From an uncultured Alphaproteobacteria bacterium (GTDB taxonomy: Bacteria > Pseudomonadota > Alphaproteobacteria > Rhizobiales > Ancalomicrobiaceae), in the NCBI GenBank assembly GCA_937892955.1, contig CALBKH010000107.1:107019-171018 (forward strand): a stretch of DNA of 64,000 bases, in the 5' to 3' direction. The notes beneath the pieces are model-generated. The model did not search any database, had not been told where the DNA came from, and saw only the letters and a program-made list of their open reading frames with translations. How positions within the stretch are numbered: the first letter of the stretch is position 1; each line of letters starts with the position of its first letter. Below are positions 41,531 through 52,127 of this stretch, piece by piece. The position numbers and the translations under genes were made by a program.

Positions 41531-41574
41531 GCCCCGCGCGTCGCCGTGCCTGCATCGATCATGTTCGATCGACG

Positions 41575-42432
41575 ATGAAGGTGTCCGAGAGGCGGGTCTG
41601 CCGCGTGCTCGGACAGCACCGTTCGACCCAGCGCCAAGTCCCACGCGGACGAGACGACGAAGATAGGCTGACCGCCGACGTCGTCGAACTCGCTCGCCGA
41701 TACGGGCGCTATGGCTACCGGAAGATCGCCGAACTTCTCCGTTCGACGGCCGGATGGGTGGTCAACGACAAGCGGGTCGAACGGATCTGGCGCCGCGAGG
41801 GGCTGAAGGTCCCGTCGAAGCAACCGAAGCGGGGCCGGCTCTGGCTCGCCGACGGATCGTGCATCCGCCTGCGAGCAGAGCGGCCGAACCACGTCTGGTC
41901 CTACGACTTCGTCGAAGACCGAACCCACGAGGGGCGAAAGTACCGCATGCTGAACGTCGTGGACGAGTTCACCCACGAGTGCCTGGCGATCCGCATCGCC
42001 CGACGGCTGAAGGCGGTCGATGTCGTCGATGTGCTGTCGGACCTGTTCATCCTTCGCGGCGTCCCGGAGCACGTTCGCTCGGACAACGGGCCGGAGTTCA
42101 TCGCCAAGATCGTCAGAGACTGGATCACCGCGGTCGGAGCCAAGACGGCCTACATCACCCCCGGCAGCCCCTGGGAGAACGGCTTCGTCGAGAGTTTCAA
42201 CGCACGGCTCCGGGACGAACTGCTCGACGGGGAGATCTTCTACTCCCTGGCCGAGGCGAAGATCGTCGTCGAGAGCTGGCGACGCCACTACAACACCGAA
42301 CGACCCCACGGCTCGCTCGGCTACAAACCGCCTGCGCCCGAGGTCTTCATTCCAACGGCGCCAGGGAGGACGCCTACGCAACCCCGACCAGCTTCGACGC
42401 CCGCCCTGGCGCCGAGGCCGACCCTGAACTAA
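41575..42432 (+). CDS. IS3-family transposase OrfB (catalytic part)
   Basis: The 285-aa part from ATG 41575 has the HTH_21 segment RYGRYGYRKIAELLR and the DDE core: DFVED near residue 110, RSDNGPEF and GSPWENGFVESFN. The frame is open upstream to the slip site at 41524 (LLSPARRRACIDHVRSTM), so the natural product is the OrfAB fusion. The final residues are proline-rich. All three catalytic acidic residues are present. Confidence 0.94.
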   Translation: MKVSERRVCRVLGQHRSTQRQVPRGRDDEDRLTADVVELARRYGRYGYRKIAELLRSTAGWVVNDKRVERIWRREGLKVPSKQPKRGRLWLADGSCIRLRAERPNHVWSYDFVEDRTHEGRKYRMLNVVDEFTHECLAIRIARRLKAVDVVDVLSDLFILRGVPEHVRSDNGPEFIAKIVRDWITAVGAKTAYITPGSPWENGFVESFNARLRDELLDGEIFYSLAEAKIVVESWRRHYNTERPHGSLGYKPPAPEVFIPTAPGRTPTQPRPASTPALAPRPTLN

Positions 42433-42619
42433 CAATCAAACTGGACCACTCGGTGGGGGCTGATCAATTGGTTAACAATTTGTTAAATCGACGTCATCGG
42501 TGCTCATTTCCCAGAAAATGAAGAACCATTCCGTCGACGAGACCTTCTTCGATGCCTGGACGAAGATCGAGGCTGTGATGCCAATATCTGGGTCGGTCGT
42601 GCCGAACCGGCGCTGAACA

Positions 42620-43558
42620 TCACCTCGCCGGTTTCGCCTCCCCAGGGGGCTCCCATCCGAGACGTGCCAGTTCCTCGCGGAGGTAATCGTTTTCGGCCTG
42701 GACGCGACGGATCTCGTCGGCCGCCCTCGTCCTCAGTGCGGCGGAGGCTTCCCGATCGGCATTGATCTGGTCGGCGGTTTCGGCGGCGCAGCGCGCGCGG
42801 TAGGCGTCCATCTCACGGTGCATCTCCGCCTCGCGCCGCACCCATTCCGCCTGCCGTTCGGCCTCGGCCTTCCGCTCGGCCTCCTGGGCCCGCCGGCGTG
42901 CCATCACTTCGGCCCGGGTCAGCCGCAGCCGCCGAGGTCCGATACGGTCGAGACCACAGGGGGCGCCGACCGCGGCGTAGTAGGCGTCCTGCAGGTCGAC
43001 CGCGGCGCCACGAAAGGCCTGGCGATACTCTGCGCGACTACCGCCGGCCCGGCGCTTCTCCGCCTGCACCCGATGCGGCTCCGAGATCGTCTCGACCGTG
43101 AGGACCCCAGTCGGATCGAGGGGCGGAACGGCGAAGAGGTGGAGATGCGGGTAGGGCTCGTCGACATGTTCGACGACACCGAGGAGGGCGTCGCCCCAGA
43201 GCTGACGGAAAAAGCCGATGGTCAGTGACCGCCACGCCTCATACCGTGCGCGGCTTTCGGGTGAGCCGAAGGTCACATCGGTCGGCTCCGGCCACGATGC
43301 GACGGCGGTCATCAGGACCAGGCTCGCGACCGAGACCGCGCGTCCGAGACGGTCGTGTCCTGCGGCGACGCGATCCCGCAGCACCGCCTCGATCTCGGTC
43401 GGTGACCGACCGAAGCGGATGATCGGCGGCTGGGGCGCGTCGAGGTGGCGACAGGCGCTCGGCACGCGCGCCGCCTCGGCGAGGATGCCAGAAGCACTGA
43501 ATTTTCCTCGCTTCCGTGATAGTGAATAGCCATCGATGTGGAGAAATTGCGTCGTCAT
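42620..43558 (-). CDS. Plasmid mobilisation/recombination (Mob/Pre-like) protein
   Basis: A 312-aa protein. It has MTTQFLHIDGYS at the start and a central VVEHVDEPYPHLHLFAVP with the His-x-His pattern used by HUH relaxases to hold the metal. A long charged coiled coil follows (about 215-300, ARRRAQEAERKAEAERQAE). This layout resembles MobV/Pre enzymes of small mobilisable plasmids. Its upstream region (43559-43730) is full of inverted and tandem repeats, as expected for an oriT. Family assignment is moderately certain; the catalytic Tyr is not identified. Confidence 0.7.
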   Translation of the reverse strand: MTTQFLHIDGYSLSRKRGKFSASGILAEAARVPSACRHLDAPQPPIIRFGRSPTEIEAVLRDRVAAGHDRLGRAVSVASLVLMTAVASWPEPTDVTFGSPESRARYEAWRSLTIGFFRQLWGDALLGVVEHVDEPYPHLHLFAVPPLDPTGVLTVETISEPHRVQAEKRRAGGSRAEYRQAFRGAAVDLQDAYYAAVGAPCGLDRIGPRRLRLTRAEVMARRRAQEAERKAEAERQAEWVRREAEMHREMDAYRARCAAETADQINADREASAALRTRAADEIRRVQAENDYLREELARLGWEPPGEAKPAR

Positions 43559-43561
43559 GAT

Positions 43562-43727
43562 CAGCTCCTTCTCCGTGATCGTGGAGCTGATTCAAGCAAG
43601 GAACAAACACGCCTAGTCGGTTTATATTAGGCAGTTTATATTAGGCAGACGAAATCGAGAGCTGCCGCTTTGGATACCACAGCTCATCAGCTGTGGGGTG
43701 CCGCGATCGAAACGGGTCGGAGACCCG
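43562..43727. repeat. Repeat cluster upstream of the Mob gene (oriT-like)
   Basis: The cluster contains CAGCTCC (43562-43568)/GGAGCTG (43583-43589), a tandem duplicate of GTTTATATTAGGCA (43620-43633 and 43634-43647), a perfect CCACAGCT-CATC-AGCTGTGG (43677-43696) and CGGGTC-GGA-GACCCG (43713-43727). AT-rich tandem repeats with hairpins beside a relaxase-like gene are typical of transfer origins. The nick site cannot be defined from this sequence. Confidence 0.55.
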
Positions 43728-43858
43728 AATAGATGAATGCGGGATGGCCGAACTTCAGAGGCGATGGGCGCCGAATTCTCCGAGATGGGCACCGAAGTTC
43801 GATTTTTTATAGACAACTAATTGATATGAAATGGGAATTCGCAAAGAAAAGTTATTTT

Positions 43859-43886
43859 GACGTCATTCCGACGTCGGTTCGACGTC
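43859..43886. repeat. 11-bp phased GACGTC repeats
   Basis: GACGTC occurs at 43859, 43870 and 43881, exactly 11 bases apart, with TT/TC at similar places in the spacers, and a partial GACC at 43892. One copy per helical turn suggests an iteron-like protein binding site. A low-GC stretch lies to its left. No gene is supported in 43728-44100. Confidence 0.5.
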
Positions 43887-44100
43887 AGTCTGACCTGTTG
43901 TTGGGATCCATCGGGCGGGCGGCTCGACGCCGCCCGCTGGGCGTGGCGAGAAGACCGTTGCCCACATCAGAGTGCGCTCGTGACCAGTAAGGCGATCCAA
44001 TGTTGACAACGATGAAAGTCATCCTGGCAACATTACGCCTTCGCGACGCTTCAATGCGACGTAGTCGATTGCTGTGACCCTGGGTCTAAATCGAATCTGA

Positions 44101-44985
44101 TCACCCGATCTTCGCCGAGGCGAAGCTGCCGGGGCTCGCCGGGAAGACGACGGTCGTGTCGCCGTTGAGGATCACCCGCCGGTGGATGTGCGCATGGATG
44201 GCGCGGGCGAGAACCACGCTCTCGACGTCGCGTCCGAGCGCGACATAGTCGTCGACGCTCTGGGCATGGGTGACCCGCGCCGTGTCCTGCTCGATAATCG
44301 GCCCCTCGTCGAGATCGGCGGTGACGTAGTGCGACGTCGCGCCGATGAGTTTGACGCCCCGCTCGAACGCCTGCTTGTAGGGGTTGGCGCCCTTGAAGCT
44401 CGGCAGGAAGGAGTGGTGGATGTTGATGATCCGCCCCGACATCTTCCGGCACATCTCGTCGGACAGCACCTGCATGTAGCGGGCGAGGACGATCAGCTCG
44501 GCGCCGGTCTCGGCGATGATGCGCATCTGCTGCGCCTCCGCCTCGGCTTTGTTCTCCTTCGTCACCTTGATGTAGTGGAACGGGATGTCGTGGTTGACCA
44601 CGAGCTTCTGGTAGTCGAGGTGGTTGGAGATGACCGCGACGATGTCGATCGGCAGCGCCCCGATCCGCCAGCGATAGAGCAGATCGTTGAGGCAGTGGCC
44701 GAAGCGCGACACCATGATGATGACCTTCATCCGCGTCGCTTCGTCGTGGAAGTCGCTGTCCATCTCGAAGCGCTCGGCGATGTCGGCGAAGCGTTGTTCG
44801 ATCTCGCTCAGCGATCGACCCTCCTCGCTGACGAAGCTCATGCGCATGAAGAACCGGCCGGTCTCCTGCGCATCGAACTGGGCGCAATCGGTGATGTTGC
44901 AGCCCATCCGCGCCAGATACGAGGCGACCGCCGCGACGATGTCGCGCTTCGACGGACAGGTGACGGTCAGGACATGGCGGCTCAT
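44101..44985 (-). CDS. purU: Formyltetrahydrofolate deformylase
   Basis: A 294-aa enzyme hydrolysing 10-formyl-THF to formate and THF. The N-terminal ACT-like domain (HVLTVTCPSKRDIVAAVASYL) is followed by a formyltransferase-type domain with the catalytic set HHSFLPSF, GATSHYVTADLDEGPII and RFGHCLNDLL. ATG 44985 follows GGAGGAA. As the last gene of the sox run it would regenerate free THF for methylene-THF formation by sarcosine oxidase, an arrangement also known in Gram-positive sox operons. Confidence 0.94.
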   Translation of the reverse strand: MSRHVLTVTCPSKRDIVAAVASYLARMGCNITDCAQFDAQETGRFFMRMSFVSEEGRSLSEIEQRFADIAERFEMDSDFHDEATRMKVIIMVSRFGHCLNDLLYRWRIGALPIDIVAVISNHLDYQKLVVNHDIPFHYIKVTKENKAEAEAQQMRIIAETGAELIVLARYMQVLSDEMCRKMSGRIINIHHSFLPSFKGANPYKQAFERGVKLIGATSHYVTADLDEGPIIEQDTARVTHAQSVDDYVALGRDVESVVLARAIHAHIHRRVILNGDTTVVFPASPGSFASAKIG

Positions 44986-45076
44986 CGTTTCCTCCGACCC
45001 CTCGAGGGGTTCTCGTCTGTCGATCGTCGTCGTCGGCCGACGTCGTCGCGTCGCCCTCCGGCGCGATCGGCCTCGC

Positions 45077-45511
45077 TCATCGCCCGCGTGTGATGGTGAC
45101 CGAGACGCTGTCGAGCAGCACCGCCACCGCCGCGTTCGGCCTGTCGACCGTGACGGTGACCTCGGCGACACGGGCGAAGCCGTCGAGCACCGCCGTCGCG
45201 ATCGCCTCCGCCAGCGCCTCGACGATGCCGAAGCGCCGACCGAGGGCGATCTCCTGGACCAACTCGGCGATCTCGGCGTAGGACACCGACGCGCCGAGGT
45301 CGTCCGAACGGCCCGCCTCGGTGAGGTCGAGCCCCATCGACACGGAGATGTAGAAGCGCTCCCCGAGCCGATGCTCGTCGTCGCACTGCCCCTGATGGGC
45401 GAACACGCCGATGCGCGCGAGGGCGATCCGGTCGCGGACCGCGGGCGTTGGGAGGCTCGACAACCGTCTCTCCGTCGAGGTTCGAAGCCCGCCCCCGTCG
45501 CACGACGGCAC
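45077..45511 (-). CDS. folB: Dihydroneopterin aldolase
   Basis: A 144-aa folate enzyme with FolB pattern: IALARIGVFAHQGQCDDEHRLGE, YAEIAELVQEI and RRFGIVEALAEAIATAVL, then EVTVTVDRPNA. It makes 6-hydroxymethyl-dihydropterin for folate synthesis. Its position between glyA and purU suggests extra folate supply for the heavy one-carbon flow of sarcosine degradation. The N-terminal 20 residues are atypical, so the true start may be a little downstream. Confidence 0.9.
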   Translation of the reverse strand: MPSCDGGGLRTSTERRLSSLPTPAVRDRIALARIGVFAHQGQCDDEHRLGERFYISVSMGLDLTEAGRSDDLGASVSYAEIAELVQEIALGRRFGIVEALAEAIATAVLDGFARVAEVTVTVDRPNAAVAVLLDSVSVTITRGR

Positions 45512-45588
45512 GCGCCTTCATCGGGCCCGGTCGGCACCGTCATCGGGCGCGAAGCGCTCGGTCGCGCGTCGCCCCGGCGCTCGGTCGC

Positions 45589-46878
45589 TCAGGCGTAGAT
45601 CGGGAAGTCGCGCAGCAGCGCCGCGACCCGTGCCTTCACCGCCTGCTCGGTCGCCGCGTTGCCCTCCTCGCCGTGCGCCGACAGCCCGTTCAACGTCTCG
45701 ACGATCATCTCGCCGACGGCGCGGAACTCCGCCGTGCCGAAGCCGCGCGACGTCGCCGCCGGTGAGCCGAGCCGAATGCCCGAGGTGATCGTCGGCTTCT
45801 CCGGATCGAACGGGATGCCGTTCTTGTTGCAGGTGATGTGAGCCCGCCCGAGCGACGCCTCGGCCGCCTTGCCGGTCAGCTTCTTCGGGCGCAGGTCGAC
45901 CAGCATCAGATGATTGTCGGTGCCGCCCGAAGCGATGGCGAAACCGGCGTCGACGAGCGTCCCGGCGAGCTGGCGTGCGTTCTCCACCACCGCGTGGGCA
46001 TAGGCGCGGAACGACGGCTGCAACGCCTCGTGGAACGCCACCGCCTTGGCGGCGATCACGTGCATCAACGGCCCGCCCTGCAGGCCGGGGAAGATCGCCG
46101 AATTGATCTTCTTGGCGATGTCCTCGTCGTCGGTGAGCACCATGCCGCCGCGCGGACCGCGCAGGGTCTTGTGGGTGGTCGTAGTGACGACATGGGCGTG
46201 CGGGAAGGGCGAGGGATGGGCGCCACCGGCGACGAGCCCGGCGAAATGCGCAATGTCGACCATGAAATAGGCGCCGACCGCGTCGCAGATCTCACGGAAG
46301 CGGGCGAAATCCCAATGGCGCGAATAGCCCGAGCCGCCGGCGATGATCAGCCGCGGCCGATGCTCCTCGGCGAGGCGGGCGACCGCCTCCATGTCGATGC
46401 GGTGATCGTCCGGCCGCACCCCGTAACTCACCACGTTGAACCACTTGCCGCTCATGTTCGGCTTGGCGCCGTGGGTGAGATGCCCGCCGGCGGCGAGGTC
46501 GAGGCCCATGAAGGTGTCGCCCGGCTTCAACAGGCCGAGGAAGACGGCCTGGTTGGCCTGCGAGCCCGAATTCGCCTGGACGTTGGCGAAGCGGCAGCCG
46601 AACAGCCGGCAGGCGCGATCGATCGCCAGTTGCTCGGCGAGGTCGACGTACTGGCACCCGCCGTAGTAGCGCCGGCCCGGATAGCCCTCGGCGTATTTGT
46701 TGGTCAGCACCGAGCCCTGCGCCTCCAGGACGGCCTGCGACACGAGGTTCTCCGAAGCGATCAGCTCGATCTCGTCGCGCTGGCGACCGGTCTCGAGTTC
46801 GAGGACCCGCGTCAGCTCCGGATCGACATCCGCGAGCGCAGTCGTGAAGAATCCGGTGTTCCTGTTGGCGACCGACAT
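45589..46878 (-). CDS. glyA: Serine hydroxymethyltransferase
   Basis: A 429-aa PLP enzyme interconverting serine and glycine with THF. The PLP lysine is in TTTTHKTLRGPRGG; other motifs are ENLVSQAV, NKYAEGYPGRRYYGG and GGHLTHGAKPNMSGKWF. ATG 46878 follows GGGGGAAAG; an upstream ATG at 46899 is less well placed. In this cluster it condenses glycine and methylene-THF made by sarcosine oxidase into serine, which SdaA then deaminates. Confidence 0.96.
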   Translation of the reverse strand: MSVANRNTGFFTTALADVDPELTRVLELETGRQRDEIELIASENLVSQAVLEAQGSVLTNKYAEGYPGRRYYGGCQYVDLAEQLAIDRACRLFGCRFANVQANSGSQANQAVFLGLLKPGDTFMGLDLAAGGHLTHGAKPNMSGKWFNVVSYGVRPDDHRIDMEAVARLAEEHRPRLIIAGGSGYSRHWDFARFREICDAVGAYFMVDIAHFAGLVAGGAHPSPFPHAHVVTTTTHKTLRGPRGGMVLTDDEDIAKKINSAIFPGLQGGPLMHVIAAKAVAFHEALQPSFRAYAHAVVENARQLAGTLVDAGFAIASGGTDNHLMLVDLRPKKLTGKAAEASLGRAHITCNKNGIPFDPEKPTITSGIRLGSPAATSRGFGTAEFRAVGEMIVETLNGLSAHGEEGNAATEQAVKARVAALLRDFPIYA

Positions 46879-46892
46879 CGGGTCTTTCCCCC

Positions 46893-48266
<1,374 letters not shown>

Positions 48267-48286
48267 GCCCGCTCCTCGTGGCGACG

Positions 48287-48850
48287 TCAGGGATCGCTGC
48301 TCCCGGCATGGGCGTCCGAGAGATGACCGACCAGATAGGGCGCGAACGAGCGCCAGACCTCGACGTGGAAGCGATCGTCCGCCTGCCGCCACAACACGAT
48401 CTCGGCCTTGAGGAAGATCGTCCGGGTCGCCATCCCGATCGGGAAGGCGGCCGGCCGCAGATCGAGTGGACAGCCCGCCGCGAGGCAGAGCGCCGCCGAC
48501 CTGCCCTCCACCACCAGACCGATCTGGCGATGGGAGACGTCGACCAGCGAATGGGCCCCGGCGGGCAGCTTCGCCGCCAACTCTCCGCGGATCGCCTCGG
48601 CGTCCTCGCCGGGCGCCAGCAGCAGGATCTCGTCGGGCCCCAGGCGGAGCGCCGCGCGCGAGCCGCTTTCGCTCGCCCGCAGCATCCCCGGCGCCGCCGG
48701 ACCGAAGGCGGCGACCCCGGCGGGATCGCCGCGCAGGACGAAGCGCGCGGCATCGGGCGCTCGCGTCACGGCGAAGGTCTCGCCCTTGGGCAGAGACACG
48801 GCATGGAGCGGCCCGCGACGGGCGGCCACGGCAACCGATCGATCAGACAT
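48287..48850 (-). CDS. soxG: Sarcosine oxidase gamma subunit
   Basis: A 187-aa subunit of heterotetrameric sarcosine oxidase, recognised by position after soxA and by family-type segments such as ALRLGPDEILLLAPGED, SLVDVSHRQIGLVVEG and GMATRTIFLKAEIVLWR. Its start overlaps the soxA stop by 8 bases. It is the structural small subunit contacting the folate-binding side of the alpha chain. Confidence 0.9.
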   Translation of the reverse strand: MSDRSVAVAARRGPLHAVSLPKGETFAVTRAPDAARFVLRGDPAGVAAFGPAAPGMLRASESGSRAALRLGPDEILLLAPGEDAEAIRGELAAKLPAGAHSLVDVSHRQIGLVVEGRSAALCLAAGCPLDLRPAAFPIGMATRTIFLKAEIVLWRQADDRFHVEVWRSFAPYLVGHLSDAHAGSSDP

Positions 48851-51827
48851 CGAGCCTCTCTCCCTTGGGATCGACGAACACCGGATCGACGATCGTCACC
48901 GCGATCGCCCCGCCCGGCATCGGCACATACAGTCGCTCACCCGAGCGGTCACGGCCGCCGGCGACCATCGCCAGCGCGATCGAGCGGCCGAGCGCCGGGC
49001 TCGCGTAGGACGAGGTGACGTGGCCGAGGGCACGGGTGCCCGCCGCCGGCGCCGCCGTCGCTGTGATCTGCGCGCCCTCTTCGAGGACGATCGCCGGGTC
49101 CTCGGTGAGGAGGCCGACGAGCTGCTTGCGGCCGTCGACGATCATGTCGGGGCGCACCAGCGAGCGCTTGCCGACGAAGTCCTTCTTGGCCTTGCCGACG
49201 GCCCAGTTGAGTCCGAGGTCGGCCGGGGTGACGGTGCCGTCGGTCTCCTGACCGACGATGATGTAGCCCTTCTCGGCGCGCATCACGTGCATCGCCTCGG
49301 TGCCGTAGGCGACGGCGTCGACCTTGCGGCCCTCCGCCCACACCGCCTCCCACACCGCCCGGCCGTGATCGGCCGGAACGTTGATCTCGAAGCCGAGTTC
49401 GCCGGTGAAGCTGACGCGCATCACCCGGGCGGGGACACCGCAGACGGTGCCCTCGCGGATCGACATGTGCGGCATCGCCTCCTTGGAGATGTCGAAGCCG
49501 GCGACGAGCGGAGCGACGATCTCCCGCGCCTTCGGCCCCTGCACCGCGATCACCGCCCATTGTTCGGTGGTCGAGGTCAGCCAGACCCGCAGGTCGGGGA
49601 ACTCGGTCTGGAGGTAGTCCTCCATGTGGTGCAGCACCCGCGGCGCGCCGCCGGTCGTGGTGGTGACGTGGAAGCGATCGTCGGCCATGCGGGCGATGAC
49701 GCCGTCGTCCATGACGAAGCCGGCCTCGTTCAGCATCAGGCCGTAGCGGCAACGCCCCGGCTCGAGCTTCGCCCACGGGTTGGTGTAGAGCTTCTCCATG
49801 AACACCGCCGCGTCCGGCCCGACCACCTCGATCTTGCCTAGCGTCGATGCGTCGAAGATGCCGGCGGTCGCCCGCGTCTGACGGCATTCCCTGAGGACCG
49901 CGCGATGCATGTCCTCGCCCGGCTTCGGGAAATACCAGGCGCGCTTCCACAACCCGACGTCTTCGAAGGCGGCGCCGTTCTCTTCGGCCCACGAATGGAT
50001 CGGCGTCTGTCGCACCGGATCGAAGAGGTCGCCCCGGTTGGCACCGGCGAAGGCGCCGAAGGTCACCGGCGTGTAGGGCTGACGGAAGGTGGTCAGCCCG
50101 ACCTGCGGGATGCTGCGACCGAGCTTGCCCGCGGCGATCGCCAGGGCGTTCAGATTCGAGGTCTTGCCCTGATCGGTCGCCATACCGGTGGTGGTGTAGC
50201 GCTTGACGTGTTCGATCGAGCGCATGCCCTCCTGCACCGCGAGTTCGATGTCGTCGGCCTTGACGTCGTTCTGGAAGTCGACGAAGGCCTTGCCCTTGGC
50301 GCCGGGGCGCCGCGGCAGACGGCCGAGGACGCCGCCCTCGGTCCCGGCCTCGCCGGTGATCGCAAAGCTCGGCCGCGCCGTCTCGATGCCCGCGGCCTCG
50401 GCCCCGGCTCGATCGCCTTCGCTCAACGCCGCTTCGAGGGTGAAGGAGCCCCGGCAGGCGCCGGCCGACCGCTCGTCCTGCACCGAGGCGCCGGGCAGGA
50501 ACATCTGCCGGTCCTCGTGCCACACCACCTTGCCGCGCGACTGCGAATAGAGATGGACGCTCGGCGTCCAGCCGCCGCTCATCAGCAGGCAGTCGCAGGC
50601 GATCCAGTCCGTCCCGCCGACGACGTCGCCGCCGACCTGGGCGATACCGACGCCGCTCACCCGGCGCCGCCCCTTGGTGCCGGTCACGGTCGCCGAAGAG
50701 ATCACCCGGATCCCCGCCGCCTCCGCTTCCTGCATCCGAGCCCGCAGCGGCATGGAACGGACGTCGGCGATCGCGGCGACGGTGACGCCCGCCGCCGCCA
50801 GATCGAGCGCGACGCGATAGGCGCTGTCGTGCGCGGTGACGACGACCACGCGCGACCCGACCTTCACCCCGAACCGGTTGAGGTAGATGCGCCCGGCTTC
50901 CGCCAGCATCACACCCGGCCGGTCGTTGCCGGGGAACACGATCGGCCGCTCGATGGCGCCGGTGGCGATCACCACCCGCTTCGCCCGAACCTGCCACAGG
51001 CGCTCCCGCGCTCCCCGCGGCAGCTCGGCCAGATGGTCGGCGACCCGCTCGGAGAGGGCGACGAAGTTCTGGGCGTACCAGCCGAAGGCCTGTGTCCGCG
51101 CCATGACGCGGACGTTGGCGGCGGCCTTCAACTCGGCGAGCCCCTCCTCCGCCCAGACCCGCGCCGGTCGGCCGTCGATCGTCGCCGTCGTCTCGTGCAG
51201 CAGACTGCCACCCGGCTCCGACTGCTCGTCACAGAGAATGACGTCCTTGCCCGACCGGGCGGCGGCGAGCGCGGCGGCGAGGCCGGCCGGGCCGGCACCG
51301 CACACCAGCACGTCGCAGTGCGCGTAGAACTGGGCGTAGCGATCGGGATCGGGATCCGTCGGGCGCGCGCCGAGGCCGGCGGCGTAGCGCACGATCGGCT
51401 CGAACACCCGGGTCCACAGCGCCGTACCGGCGAACTTCGGACCCATGAAGGTCTTGTAGTAGAAGCCGGCCGAATAGAACTTCCCGGCGACGTCGTTGAT
51501 CACGCCGACGTCGAAGGCGAGCGACGGCCAGCGGTTCTGGCTGGTGGCGACGAGCCCGTCGTAGAGCTCGATCTGCGTCGCCCGCAGATTGGGCGTCATC
51601 CGCCCCCGCCCGCGTTCGACCGCGACCAGCGCGTTGGGCTCCTCCGCCCCGGCGGTCAGCATCCCGCGCGGACGGTGGTACTTGTAGGAACGGCCGATCA
51701 GATGAACGCCGTTGGCCAACAGCGCCGAGGCCAGGGTGTCGCCTTCGCGACCCTGATAGGTGACGCCGTCGAAGACGAAGCGCACGGCTCGGCCGGTGGC
51801 GCCCGAGAGACGAAAATGCTCGCTCAT
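48843..51827 (-). CDS. soxA: Sarcosine oxidase alpha subunit
   Basis: A 994-aa subunit. The first part has a 2Fe-2S ferredoxin-like fold remnant typical of the family (VRFVFDGVTYQGREGDTLASALLANG), then an NAD-binding Rossmann fold (DVLVCGAGPAGLAAALAAA) with ATGAIERPIVFPGNDRPG. The C-terminal 400 residues resemble the GcvT aminomethyltransferase and bind folate (REGTVCGVPARVMRVSFTGELGFEI). It transfers the sarcosine methyl carbon to THF as methylene-THF. ATGA overlap with soxD. Confidence 0.96.
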   Translation of the reverse strand: MSEHFRLSGATGRAVRFVFDGVTYQGREGDTLASALLANGVHLIGRSYKYHRPRGMLTAGAEEPNALVAVERGRGRMTPNLRATQIELYDGLVATSQNRWPSLAFDVGVINDVAGKFYSAGFYYKTFMGPKFAGTALWTRVFEPIVRYAAGLGARPTDPDPDRYAQFYAHCDVLVCGAGPAGLAAALAAARSGKDVILCDEQSEPGGSLLHETTATIDGRPARVWAEEGLAELKAAANVRVMARTQAFGWYAQNFVALSERVADHLAELPRGARERLWQVRAKRVVIATGAIERPIVFPGNDRPGVMLAEAGRIYLNRFGVKVGSRVVVVTAHDSAYRVALDLAAAGVTVAAIADVRSMPLRARMQEAEAAGIRVISSATVTGTKGRRRVSGVGIAQVGGDVVGGTDWIACDCLLMSGGWTPSVHLYSQSRGKVVWHEDRQMFLPGASVQDERSAGACRGSFTLEAALSEGDRAGAEAAGIETARPSFAITGEAGTEGGVLGRLPRRPGAKGKAFVDFQNDVKADDIELAVQEGMRSIEHVKRYTTTGMATDQGKTSNLNALAIAAGKLGRSIPQVGLTTFRQPYTPVTFGAFAGANRGDLFDPVRQTPIHSWAEENGAAFEDVGLWKRAWYFPKPGEDMHRAVLRECRQTRATAGIFDASTLGKIEVVGPDAAVFMEKLYTNPWAKLEPGRCRYGLMLNEAGFVMDDGVIARMADDRFHVTTTTGGAPRVLHHMEDYLQTEFPDLRVWLTSTTEQWAVIAVQGPKAREIVAPLVAGFDISKEAMPHMSIREGTVCGVPARVMRVSFTGELGFEINVPADHGRAVWEAVWAEGRKVDAVAYGTEAMHVMRAEKGYIIVGQETDGTVTPADLGLNWAVGKAKKDFVGKRSLVRPDMIVDGRKQLVGLLTEDPAIVLEEGAQITATAAPAAGTRALGHVTSSYASPALGRSIALAMVAGGRDRSGERLYVPMPGGAIAVTIVDPVFVDPKGERLDV

Positions 51828-52117
51828 GCCGCACCTCTGTCGATTTCGGGCCGCGCCTCACCCGCCTTGTAGGTCGTCACGATCCTGTCGCTGACGGTGT
51901 CGCGGAGGCAGTTGAAGAACCGGCCGCAGCCGGAGATGTGGCGCCAGCGCTCGGCGTGCAGGCCGCGCGGATTGGACCGGAAGTAGAGATGCTCCGCCCA
52001 GGTCTCGTCGCTCGTCGCCATCGGATCGGCCGGGCGGGCGATGTGGGCCTCGCCGCCGTAGCGGAACTCCAGTTCCGGGCGGTCCATCTCGCAATAGGGG
52101 CAATGAATCAGCAGCAT
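51824..52117 (-). CDS. soxD: Sarcosine oxidase delta subunit
   Basis: A 97-aa zinc subunit: CPYC near the start, and HISGCGRFFNCLRDT in the last third, supply the Cys and His ligands. WRHISGC and EHLYFRSNPRG are family hallmarks. It starts 10 bases after soxB and overlaps soxA by ATGA, the usual B-D-A-G order. Confidence 0.95.
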   Translation of the reverse strand: MLLIHCPYCEMDRPELEFRYGGEAHIARPADPMATSDETWAEHLYFRSNPRGLHAERWRHISGCGRFFNCLRDTVSDRIVTTYKAGEARPEIDRGAA

Positions 52118-52127
52118 GATCGGCTCC

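Larger units (their letters stand above)
41186..42466 (+). mobile_element. IS3-family insertion sequence
   Basis: A complete element of about 1.28 kb bounded by imperfect inverted repeats: left end TGATCCACCCCCATCGAACT (41186 onward), and the right end read in reverse TGATCAGCCCCCACCGAGTG (from 42466). It contains orfA and orfB overlapping through a -1 frameshift site. The flanking four bases, CTTG on the left and ATTG on the right, agree at three of four positions, so the target duplication is imperfect or has decayed. No internal stop disrupts either gene, so it may still be active. Confidence 0.9.

Noticed and set aside
41182..42470. Perfect target-site duplication of the IS3 element
   Set aside because: The flanks CTTG and ATTG differ at one of four positions, so I do not claim a duplication.
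43733..43990. 85-codon open frame next to the oriT-like repeats
   Set aside because: It spans repeats and AT-rich sequence with mixed composition and no motif; probably non-coding.
48408..51872. Long plus-strand frames opposite soxA
   Set aside because: soxA is certain, and the opposite frames are His/Arg/Gly-rich shadows.
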